From assembly GCA_963816435.1 (NCBI GenBank), contig CAWFKS010000001.1:62001-126000 (forward strand): a stretch of DNA of 64,000 nucleotides, in the 5' to 3' direction. Of this stretch, positions 43,763 through 51,061 are shown one piece after another (within the stretch, counting starts at the first letter, position 1; every line of letters begins with the position of its first letter). Source of the DNA: CAWFKS01 sp963816435 (GTDB lineage: Bacteria > Pseudomonadota > Alphaproteobacteria > Rhizobiales > Rhizobiaceae). Under the pieces are notes generated by a model. The model ran no database searches. It had not been told where the DNA came from and saw only the letters and a program-made list of their open reading frames with translations. The translations under genes were made by a program, and so were the position numbers.

Positions 43763-44619
43763 GTGGTGGCGAGCGCCACGCCGAGCGCGGCGACCGCCAT
43801 GCCTGCGATCTGGACCGGTGACAGGCTCTCGTCGAAAAGCAGCCAGGCGAGCACGGCGGTGACGGCCGGAACGAGATAGAACAGCGAGGCCACCTTCGAG
43901 ATCGCACCCTCGCGGATCAGGAACATCAGCAGGAATATCGCGCCGATCGACAGAACGAGCACCAGCCAGGCGAGCGCGAAGACGAGCTGCGCGTTGAGCA
44001 CGATCTCGTGACGCTCGAGCGCCAGCGAGAGCACGCCGACCAGCGCGGCGCCGCCGAGATACTGCCACAGCGTGCCGCCGATCAGGCTCGTATGGGTGAC
44101 GAAGCGCTTCTGCCAGATCGTGCCGACGCTCATGCCGAGCACCGCCAGACCGCAGGACAGGAGCGGGGCCACCCCGATCGCCCCGACGCCGGCCGTCATC
44201 GTCGGCCAGACCACGATCGCCACGCCGACAAAGCCGATCGCGAGACCGAGCCAGTGACGCGGCAGCACCCGCTCACCGAGGAAGACGCCGGCAAGCACCG
44301 CCGTGATCAGCGGCTGCAGGCCCACGATCAGCGCCGACAGCCCGGCCGGCATGCCGTGGTCGATGGCCCAGAACACGCCGCCAAGGTAGATGCCGTGCAT
44401 CAGCATGCCGGCGATGGCGGCGTTGATCGCGTCGCGCGGAGGAAGCGCGCGGGCCTTCATCACCAGCGCGACGGCGCCGAGCAGGGCGAACGTCACGGCG
44501 AAGCGCGCGGCCAGGAAGGTGAAGGGCTCCGCATAGGGCATGGCGTAGCGCGCGCCGATGAAGCCCGTCGCCCAGAGCAGGACGAAGAGCGGCGGGACGA
44601 GGCGAATGGCGAGCTTCAC
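43729..44619 (-). CDS. DMT-superfamily EamA transporter
   Basis: A 296-residue membrane protein with ten helices arranged as two EamA repeats, reading LLWATGFIGARYAMPYAEPF in the first and LWQYLGGAALVGVLSLAL in the second. FYLVPAVTAVLAWLLFDESLS is typical of this superfamily of metabolite exporters. Substrate unknown. It converges with the BrkB gene, overlapping by 34 bases at the 3' ends. Confidence 0.92.
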   Translation of the reverse strand: MKLAIRLVPPLFVLLWATGFIGARYAMPYAEPFTFLAARFAVTFALLGAVALVMKARALPPRDAINAAIAGMLMHGIYLGGVFWAIDHGMPAGLSALIVGLQPLITAVLAGVFLGERVLPRHWLGLAIGFVGVAIVVWPTMTAGVGAIGVAPLLSCGLAVLGMSVGTIWQKRFVTHTSLIGGTLWQYLGGAALVGVLSLALERHEIVLNAQLVFALAWLVLVLSIGAIFLLMFLIREGAISKVASLFYLVPAVTAVLAWLLFDESLSPVQIAGMAVAALGVALATTQSRTLARAPR

Positions 44620-44735
44620 GGGCGGCTTTCGGCGAGGGGAGGGATGATGCGGTTCGCTTTAATGCCCAACAAGGTCTCAATCAAAGCGCAAGGAATGGCG
44701 CGTATGTTGGTCCAGACAAGATCGGGGTACGTGCG

Positions 44736-45017
44736 ATGCTGTGGGAACTCGACACAAGCTGGCTGCTGTTTGCCATCGCCGCGGTGGCGGCGCTCGCCTA
44801 CATGCTGTCGCTGGGTCTCGATTTCCTGATGCGTGATCAGGGCTTCGGACCGATGGGCAATGCCGGCATCATCAGCGGCGGCTTTTTCGGTGCCATTCTT
44901 CTGGCCAACTACAACGGCATCGACCTTTCGGAGGTCGGGAGGGCCGCGACCTACGGGCTCGGCGGCGCCTTCGTGCTTTTCCTGGTCGCGACGCTGGCGC
45001 GTTCGCTGATCCGCTGA
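44736..45017 (+). CDS. small hypothetical membrane protein
   Basis: A 93-residue protein with three likely membrane segments (about 8-30, 42-60 and 70-90) and a conserved-looking loop MRDQGFGPMGNAGIISGGFF. I do not recognise the family; the size and hydrophobicity resemble GlsB/YeaQ-like proteins but the motifs differ. The start codon is preceded by a weak GGGG. Alone between the divergent EamA and convergent gluQ genes. Confidence 0.75.
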   Translation: MLWELDTSWLLFAIAAVAALAYMLSLGLDFLMRDQGFGPMGNAGIISGGFFGAILLANYNGIDLSEVGRAATYGLGGAFVLFLVATLARSLIR

Positions 45018-45030
45018 CTCCGCCGCTTTG

Positions 45031-45909
45031 TCAGGCAAGGCCGACGACGCGCCTGATGTCGCCGGGCGTTGCGCCCGCCTCGCGCAGTGCTGCAATCGCG
45101 GTGTCTCCGCGGCTCTTCGACAGCTTGCGCCCGTCTTCGCCGAGGATCAGGTCGTGGTGGCACCAGACCGGTACCGGCAAGCCGAGCAGTTCCTGCATGA
45201 GCCGGTGCGCGGCGGTGGCGAAGAACAGGTCGCGGCCGCGCACGACATGGGTGACGTCCTGCAGAGCGTCGTCGACCACCACCGACAGGTGATAGCTGGT
45301 CGGCGTGTCGCGCCTGGCGATGATGAAGTCGCCCCAGGCACCCGGGTCGGCGCGGACCACCCCCGTCTCTCCGTCGGGGCCGTGTCCCTCCTCTTGCCAC
45401 GTCAGCGGAACGGAGACGCGCGAAAGCGCAGCCTCGACGTCCAGACGCCATGAATGCGGCTCGCCCGCCTCGATGCGGCGGCGACGCTCGCGCGCCGAGA
45501 GGCGGCGTTCGCCGGTCGGGTAGAGCGGAACGCCCTCGGGATCGCGCGGCCATACCTCGCCGTCGGCCTCCGCCTCGACGATCGTCGCGCGTACTTCGCC
45601 GCGGCTCATGAAGGAGGGATAGGCGAGTTCCTCGTCGATGAGGCGGTCGAGCGCCTCGAGGTAGTCGGCGAAATGATCTGATTGCCGGCGCACCGGCTCT
45701 TCCCATTCGATGCCGAGCCAGGCGAGGTCGTGCAGGGCGGCGCGTTCGAATTCCGGCGTGCAGCGGGTGGTGTCGATGTCCTCGATCCTGAGCAGGAATC
45801 GTCCGTCGGCGGCGCGCGCCATGTCGAAATTGAGCAGGGCCGAGAATGCGTGGCCGAGATGCAGCATGCCGTTCGGGCTCGGCGCGAAGCGGAATACCGG
45901 ATCGCTCAT
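45031..45909 (-). CDS. gluQ: glutamyl-Q tRNA(Asp) synthetase
   Basis: A 292-residue truncated glutamyl-tRNA synthetase that attaches glutamate to the queuosine of tRNA-Asp. The class I signatures are LHLGH (HIGH) near residue 16 and KLSKS (KMSKS) near 260; no anticodon-binding domain follows, as expected. The zinc-site cysteines of the E. coli enzyme are absent: the corresponding stretch reads AYPSFMSRGE, so a zinc-free version. tgt/queA are not in the window. Confidence 0.94.
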   Translation of the reverse strand: MSDPVFRFAPSPNGMLHLGHAFSALLNFDMARAADGRFLLRIEDIDTTRCTPEFERAALHDLAWLGIEWEEPVRRQSDHFADYLEALDRLIDEELAYPSFMSRGEVRATIVEAEADGEVWPRDPEGVPLYPTGERRLSARERRRRIEAGEPHSWRLDVEAALSRVSVPLTWQEEGHGPDGETGVVRADPGAWGDFIIARRDTPTSYHLSVVVDDALQDVTHVVRGRDLFFATAAHRLMQELLGLPVPVWCHHDLILGEDGRKLSKSRGDTAIAALREAGATPGDIRRVVGLA

Positions 45910-45996
45910 GCCGTCTGGAAACAGGTTGTTGAGGCCATGGGGCGATTGCTACTTTGCGGGCGTGGCGCCTTCAAGGGCGGAAGGCGATCGGGCGAC

Positions 45997-46638
45997 ATGC
46001 GAAAAATCACCACCCTGAACGACATTGCCGCCGGACTGGTTGCGCTGGAATCCGCCGATCCCAGACTGGCGGCAGTGATCGAGCGCGCCGGCGAGGTGCC
46101 GCTCAGGCTGATGCCGCCGGGTTTCGAGGGCCTGGCTTCGATCGTAGTGTCGCAGCAGGTCTCAAGGGCCAGCGCCGAGGCGATATTCGGACGGCTGAAG
46201 CTACTGGTCGATCCGCTCACCCCGGAAGCCCTGCTGGCGGTGAACGACGACGTGTTTCGAACCGCCGGCTTGTCGCGGCCGAAGCAGAAGGCGCTGCTGG
46301 CGATCGCGGCGGCGGTCCGCGACGGCCTCGACCTGGAGCATCTTTGCGGGCTGGAGGCGCCCGACGCGATCGCACGGATGGTCGCCGTGCCTGGAATCGG
46401 ACCGTGGACGGCCGAGTGCTACCTGCTGTTCGCGGCAGGGCACCCCGACGTTTTTCCCGCCCGCGACGTCGCCCTGCAGAGCGCGGTCGGTCATGCGCTC
46501 GGGATCGACCCGCGTCCAGGCGACAAGCGCCTCGCGCAGGAGGCCGAATCATGGGCGCCCTGGCGCGGTGTGGCGGCGCGGCTTTTCTGGGCCTACTACC
46601 GCGAAATGCGGGGCAGGGATGCCGCACCGGTGCCATAA
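45997..46638 (+). CDS. DNA-3-methyladenine glycosylase II, AlkA-like
   Basis: A 213-residue HhH-GPD base-excision glycosylase. The helix-hairpin-helix VPGIGPWTAEC is at 131-141 and the catalytic Asp is Asp157 in ARDVALQ. SIVVSQQVSRASA opens the core. It is shorter than E. coli AlkA because the N-terminal TBP-like domain is missing, the common alphaproteobacterial form. It excises alkylated purines. The start ATG 45997 (MRKITTLND) suits the family N-terminus; the frame to its left is a gluQ shadow. Not placed in an Ada-type operon. Confidence 0.92.
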   Translation: MRKITTLNDIAAGLVALESADPRLAAVIERAGEVPLRLMPPGFEGLASIVVSQQVSRASAEAIFGRLKLLVDPLTPEALLAVNDDVFRTAGLSRPKQKALLAIAAAVRDGLDLEHLCGLEAPDAIARMVAVPGIGPWTAECYLLFAAGHPDVFPARDVALQSAVGHALGIDPRPGDKRLAQEAESWAPWRGVAARLFWAYYREMRGRDAAPVP

Positions 46639-46767
46639 CCCCGCGAAAAACATGCAAAAAGATGCGACTTCAGACGTGGCAGCGGCGTTTTTGGCGCTTC
46701 ACATTCCTGTCATCACCTGCTTACAGTATCCGCATCGATCGAAGCAGCCATCCAGGAGGTGAGTTAC

Positions 46768-47325
46768 GTGACGATCGCTGTCTCGCCGGATGGGCTTCCC
46801 GCTCTGGTGTTGAACGCGGACTACAGGCCGCTCAGTTATTATCCGCTCTCGCTCTGGTCGTGGCAGGACGCGATCAAGGCGGTGTTCCTGGACAGGGTGA
46901 ACATCGTCGCCGAATACGAGCACGCGGTTTCCTCGCCGTCCTTCTCGATGAAGCTGCCGAGCGTCGTCAGCCTGAAGAGCTACGTGAAGCCGTCGCGCTT
47001 TCCCGCCTTCACGCGCTTCAACGTTTTCCTGCGCGACCGATTCCAGTGCCAGTATTGCGGCACCCACGAGGACCTTACCTTCGACCACGTGGTGCCGCGG
47101 CGCTGCGGTGGAGAGACGACCTGGCAGAACGTGGTCGCCGCCTGCTCGGCGTGCAATCTCAGGAAGGGCGGTCACATGCCGGCGGACGCGCGCATGTGGC
47201 CGATGCAGAAGCCCTTCCAGCCGACCGTGCACGATTTGCACAACAACGGCCGGCTGTTCCCGCCGAACTATCTGCACGAAAGCTGGATGGACTATCTCTA
47301 CTGGGACGTCGAGCTGGAGCCGTAA
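46768..47325 (+). CDS. HNH endonuclease domain protein
   Basis: A 185-residue protein. The N-terminal part (ALVLNADYRPLSYYPLSLWS) precedes an HNH domain at about 88-140 with CQYCGTHEDLTFDHVVPR, holding the catalytic His, and CSACNLRKGG, so four zinc cysteines and the DH pair are all present. The genome-wide conserved alphaproteobacterial form is not tied to phage. The start was chosen at GTG 46768, seven bases after AGGAGGT; a GTG nine bases earlier lies inside that ribosome site. Biological role unknown; restriction or repair are possible. Confidence 0.9.
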   Translation: MTIAVSPDGLPALVLNADYRPLSYYPLSLWSWQDAIKAVFLDRVNIVAEYEHAVSSPSFSMKLPSVVSLKSYVKPSRFPAFTRFNVFLRDRFQCQYCGTHEDLTFDHVVPRRCGGETTWQNVVAACSACNLRKGGHMPADARMWPMQKPFQPTVHDLHNNGRLFPPNYLHESWMDYLYWDVELEP

Positions 47326-47336
47326 GCCCCGGCACG

Positions 47337-47849
47337 TCAGGCCCGGCGGGTGAGGGCGCTCCACCAGCCGACGATCGCCAGCACCACGCTGGCGACGAAA
47401 TTCCAGCCGGCGAACGAGATGCCGAGGAAGCGGCCCGCGGCCTCGTCGCAGGACGGCGGCACGAAGGTGTTCAGCGCGTCCAGGATGCCCTTGCCCCCGG
47501 TGTCGGGCGAGTCGACGACGCCGCAATCGCCCGGCCCTGCCCACCATCCCCATTCGACGCCGGAGTGGTAGCCGCCCATGTAGAGGCTCCACGTCATCAG
47601 CAGGCCTCCGGCCAGAAGCAGCAGCCGGGTCACGAGGGGCGGCCAGCGAAGGCTCGCCGAGACCGCTGCGAGCGCCATCAGTGGAATGCCCGTGTAGTAA
47701 GGGATGCGCTCTTCGAGGCACAATTTGCAGGGGATGTAGCCGCCTATATACTGGAAGCCGAGGGCGGTGCCGACCGCAACCGCCATGCCGACGAGCAGGA
47801 AGATCGCCGCCCAGGTCTGGGTTCTTCCGGTAGGTGCGGTAAGGGTCAT
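47337..47849 (-). CDS. disulfide bond formation protein B family
   Basis: A 170-residue inner-membrane protein with four helices. Both redox pairs of DsbB are present: Cys41/Cys44 (CKLC) in the first periplasmic loop and Cys109/Cys134 in the second. It should reoxidise a DsbA-like protein using quinone. The second loop is longer than in E. coli. It follows the yqaA-like gene by seven bases, so the two are co-transcribed. Confidence 0.92.
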   Translation of the reverse strand: MTLTAPTGRTQTWAAIFLLVGMAVAVGTALGFQYIGGYIPCKLCLEERIPYYTGIPLMALAAVSASLRWPPLVTRLLLLAGGLLMTWSLYMGGYHSGVEWGWWAGPGDCGVVDSPDTGGKGILDALNTFVPPSCDEAAGRFLGISFAGWNFVASVVLAIVGWWSALTRRA

Positions 47850-47856
47850 GCGGTCC

Positions 47857-48438
47857 TCAAAACACGTATTTCACTGCCACGAAGCCGCCCACCAGCAGCA
47901 CCATGAACAGGGTGAAAAGAAGGCTGAGATTCTTCTCGATAAAGACGCGGATCGGCTCGCCGAAACGGTGGAGCAGCCAGGCGACGATGAAGAAGCGCAG
48001 GCCGCGGCCGACCACCGAGACCACGACGAAGGTGGCGAGGTTCAGCTTGGCGAATCCGGAGAAGATCGTCAGCACCTTGTAGGGGAAGGGCGTGGTGGCG
48101 GCGAACAGCACGCCCCAGCCGCCCCAGCGGTCGTACCATGCCTGAATGCGGGCGAACGCGTCCTCGGCATTGTAGAAGGCCAGGATGCGGTGGCCGATCG
48201 CGTCGAACAGCCAGGCACCGATCAGGTAGCCGAGCAGCGCGCCGAGAATCGACGCCACCGTGCAGATCAGCGCATAGCGCACCCATTTTTCCCGATTGGC
48301 GAGCACCATCGGGATCAGCAGCACGTCCGGCGGGATCGGAAAGAACGAACTCTCCGCAAAGGCGACGGCGAACAGCCCCTGCTCGGCATGGCGGGAGGCC
48401 GCGAGCGACATCGTCCAGTCGTAGAGGCGTCGAAGCAT
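47857..48438 (-). CDS. YqaA/DedA-family membrane protein
   Basis: A 193-residue protein with five or six helices, of the SNARE-associated/DedA superfamily. FAESSFFPIPPDVLLIPMVL is the reentrant-loop motif (E-x-x-x-P-x-P), and GGWGVLFAATTPFPYKVLTI is the second. DedA relatives act as lipid-carrier flippases. The start ATG 48438 (MLRRLYDWT) was taken; the longer frame has no ribosome site. It leads the dsbB operon. Confidence 0.9.
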   Translation of the reverse strand: MLRRLYDWTMSLAASRHAEQGLFAVAFAESSFFPIPPDVLLIPMVLANREKWVRYALICTVASILGALLGYLIGAWLFDAIGHRILAFYNAEDAFARIQAWYDRWGGWGVLFAATTPFPYKVLTIFSGFAKLNLATFVVVSVVGRGLRFFIVAWLLHRFGEPIRVFIEKNLSLLFTLFMVLLVGGFVAVKYVF

Positions 48439-48555
48439 CAGCGGCCCAGAATCACCGGCAGAACAGCCGCCTGGTGCGGCGGCAGGCCTCAATAGGAAGA
48501 ATTTCTGGGCGAGGCAATGGCGGCAAGGTGCCGCTGCGTTCACGCGCGTTCGTGC

Positions 48556-49122
48556 CTACGCGGCAACCGGGGCGCGCGCCGCTGCCAGCGCTTCCTCGAC
48601 CGTGGCGAGGCGTGCGAAGCGGCCGTCGAGCACGAGTTCGGTTCGTGCCTTGATGTCGGAGGCACTCCATGTCCGGCCGTCGGCTCCGGTCATCGGAAAG
48701 GTGATCGTCGCCTCGCTGACGAAGTCGACCTCGTAACCCAGATCGGAGGCATGGCGGGTCGTCGTCTCGCAGCACTGCTCGGTGCGTCCGCCGCAGACGA
48801 TGAGCCGCCGAATGCCGTGTTCCTTCAGCCACTCTTCGAGGCCGGACCCGACGAGGGCGCTGTGACGGTGCTTCCTGAACACCACGTCCGGCTGGATGCG
48901 CACCGGCGCCAGCGTGACGATGTTGCCGGAGGCTTCCGAGAACGCGCCGGTTTCCTCGACATGGAAAATCTGGACGACCGGAATGCCAGCCGCAACCGCG
49001 CCGTCGATCAGCGCCTGCAGCCTGTCGAGGAACGGCGGAAGGTCAATGTCGGTCCAGTAGGGGCGGTGGCGGAAGGATTCCTGCACGTCGACGACGAGCA
49101 GGGCGGTGTCGGAAGCGGTCAT
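48556..49122 (-). CDS. isochorismatase-like cysteine hydrolase
   Basis: A 188-residue enzyme of the isochorismatase-like family (nicotinamidase, ureidoacrylate hydrolases and others). The catalytic triad is Asp12 (LVVDVQ), Lys84 (FRKHRHSAL) and Cys117 (RTEQCCETT). A second adjacent cysteine, Cys118, is unusual but common enough at this position. Substrate cannot be told from sequence. Single gene. Confidence 0.92.
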   Translation of the reverse strand: MTASDTALLVVDVQESFRHRPYWTDIDLPPFLDRLQALIDGAVAAGIPVVQIFHVEETGAFSEASGNIVTLAPVRIQPDVVFRKHRHSALVGSGLEEWLKEHGIRRLIVCGGRTEQCCETTTRHASDLGYEVDFVSEATITFPMTGADGRTWSASDIKARTELVLDGRFARLATVEEALAAARAPVAA

Positions 49123-49233
49123 CTCATGTCTCCCCGGGAGACCGGATGATGCGCCGCCTGCCGGTCGTCCGCAACGGCGAAATGCGGGTAACCCCGGTTG
49201 CAGCGGCGATCGTCCGCAGCGCGTACGCCGAAG

Positions 49234-49261
49234 TTGACGCGGGCCGGCATCTTTCTATAGT
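49234..49261 (+). promoter_or_regulatory. promoter of tRNA-Leu
   Basis: TTGACG (49234-49239) and TATAGT (49256-49261) are separated by 16 bases; a good housekeeping promoter, ending 28 bases ahead of the tRNA. Confidence 0.6.
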
Positions 49262-49289
49262 CCGCAGCCGCCGGGTCTTCGGATCCCGG

Positions 49290-49374
49290 GCCCCTGTGGC
49301 GGAATTGGTAGACGCGCTCGACTCAAAATCGAGTTCCGCAAGGAGTGCTGGTTCGAGCCCGGCCAGGGGCACCA
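49290..49374 (+). tRNA. tRNA-Leu(CAA)
   Basis: An 85-base class II tRNA. Acceptor GCCCCTG/CAGGGGC, anticodon stem CTCGA/TCGAG with loop CTCAAAA (anticodon CAA), long variable arm (GTTCCGCAAGGAGTG) and T-arm CTGGTTCGAGCCCGG. It ends in A plus encoded CCA at 49372-49374. The following gene starts 30 bases later. Confidence 0.96.
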
Positions 49375-49404
49375 ACTTTTTCGCGAGAGGGGCGGCCGCG
49401 CCAC

Positions 49405-51042
49405 ATGCTCGAACGGCGTGACAGCTACGAGGCGCTCTGTCGCGACTTCCGCTGGCAAATTCCCGCGCACTTCAACATGGGCACGGCCGTTGCCGATGCC
49501 TGGGCGGCGCGCGAGCCGGACCGCACGGCACTGATCGACTATCGCGGCGGCGAGGCGATACCGCTTTCCTACGGCGATCTGGCCGCGCGGTCGAACGCGC
49601 TGGCCAATGCCTTGCGGGCCGAAGGTGTCGGGCGCGGCGACCGGGTCGCGTTGCTCCTGCCGCAGTGCTTCGAGACGGCCATCGCGCATGTCGCGATCTA
49701 CAAGCTCGGAGCCGTCGCCGTGCCGCTGGCGCTGCTCTTCGGCGTCGAGGCGCTGGAATACCGGCTGCATGTGTCCGGTGCGCGGGCAGTCGTCACCAAT
49801 GCGGCAGGCCTCGCCAAGCTGCGCAAGATTGCCGATCGCCTTCCGGCGCTGAAGACGATCGTGGCGACCGCGGGAGCGGAAGGCGGCGCCCGGGATTTCG
49901 CCGCGCTCGTCGAAGGGCACTCGTCGGAATTCGCTGCGGAAGACACGGGCCCCGACGATCCGGCGCTGATGATCTTCACCTCGGGCACGACCGGGCCGCC
50001 GAAAGGTGCGCTGCACGGCCACCGCGTTCTGCTCGGCCACTTGCCGGGCATCCAGATGGCGCAGGAGTTCCTGCCCCGGGAAGGCGATCTGATGTGGACG
50101 CCGGCCGACTGGGCCTGGGCAGGAGGATTGCTCAACGCGCTGCTGCCCAGCCTCTATCTCGGCGTTCCGGTGGTCTCCAGCCGCTCGGAGAAATTCGAGC
50201 CCACCGAGGCGCTGACGCTGATGGAGGATCTGAAGGTCAGGAACGCCTTCATCCCGCCGACGGCGCTCAGGATGCTCAAATCGGTGAACGGAATATCGCG
50301 CCGCTTCCGCCTGTCGCTCAGGTCGATCGGTTCGGCCGGCGAATCGCTCGGGCGCGAGACCTATGAATGGGCGCGGGGCGAGCTGGGGCTGCCGATCAAC
50401 GAGTTCTACGGCCAGACCGAATGCAATGCGGTGCTTGCCTCGTGCGCGGCGATCGGCGTGTCGCGTCCCGGCGCGATCGGCAAGGAGGTTCCCGGCCACA
50501 CGGTGGCGATCCTCGACGCTGACGGCCGGCCAGCCAAGGCCGGGGAAACCGGGCAAATCGCGGTGAAGCGGCCCGATCCGGTGATGTTCCTGGAATATTG
50601 GGGCAATCCCGACGCGACGGTGGCCAAGTTCGTGGATGACTGGATGACGACCGGCGACCAGGGCACGATGGACGAGGACGGCTACGTCACCTTCATCGGG
50701 CGCGACGACGACGTCATCACCTCGTCAGGCTACCGCATCGGGCCGACCGAGATCGAGGATTGCCTGACCGGCCATCCGGACGTCGCGCTGGCGGCGGCAG
50801 TCGGCAAGCCCGATCCGCTGCGCACCGAGATCGTCAAGGCCTATGTCGTGCTGCGGGAAGGCGTGGCGCCCAGCGAGGCCGAAGCGGAGAACATCAGGCT
50901 TTGGGTGCGCGAGCGGTTGTCGGCACATGAATACCCGCGCGAGGTCGAGTTCGTGGATTCCATGCCGCTGACGACGACCGGCAAGGTGATCCGGCGCATT
51001 TTCCGGGAGCGCGCGCGACGCGAGGCGGAGGGCGCGACCTAG
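49405..51042 (+). CDS. AMP-dependent acyl-CoA synthetase
   Basis: A 545-residue adenylating enzyme that activates a carboxylic acid to its CoA thioester. ATP loop FTSGTTGPPKGAL (about 192-204), YGQTECNA (about 338), the TTGD hinge region and the C-terminal TTTGKVIRR with the catalytic lysine are all intact. It is near to medium-chain acyl and acetate types (AcsA/MACS); chain length is not decidable. The ATG at 49405 (MLERRDSYEALC) was chosen; the frame further left runs into the tRNA. Confidence 0.93.
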   Translation: MLERRDSYEALCRDFRWQIPAHFNMGTAVADAWAAREPDRTALIDYRGGEAIPLSYGDLAARSNALANALRAEGVGRGDRVALLLPQCFETAIAHVAIYKLGAVAVPLALLFGVEALEYRLHVSGARAVVTNAAGLAKLRKIADRLPALKTIVATAGAEGGARDFAALVEGHSSEFAAEDTGPDDPALMIFTSGTTGPPKGALHGHRVLLGHLPGIQMAQEFLPREGDLMWTPADWAWAGGLLNALLPSLYLGVPVVSSRSEKFEPTEALTLMEDLKVRNAFIPPTALRMLKSVNGISRRFRLSLRSIGSAGESLGRETYEWARGELGLPINEFYGQTECNAVLASCAAIGVSRPGAIGKEVPGHTVAILDADGRPAKAGETGQIAVKRPDPVMFLEYWGNPDATVAKFVDDWMTTGDQGTMDEDGYVTFIGRDDDVITSSGYRIGPTEIEDCLTGHPDVALAAAVGKPDPLRTEIVKAYVVLREGVAPSEAEAENIRLWVRERLSAHEYPREVEFVDSMPLTTTGKVIRRIFRERARREAEGAT

Positions 51043-51061
51043 CCGCCGTTCGCTGACGCTG

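Noticed and set aside
46768..47325. HNH gene as a phage or homing element
   Set aside because: The neighbours are chromosomal, and the N-terminal segment looks like the conserved alphaproteobacterial form; no phage genes nearby.
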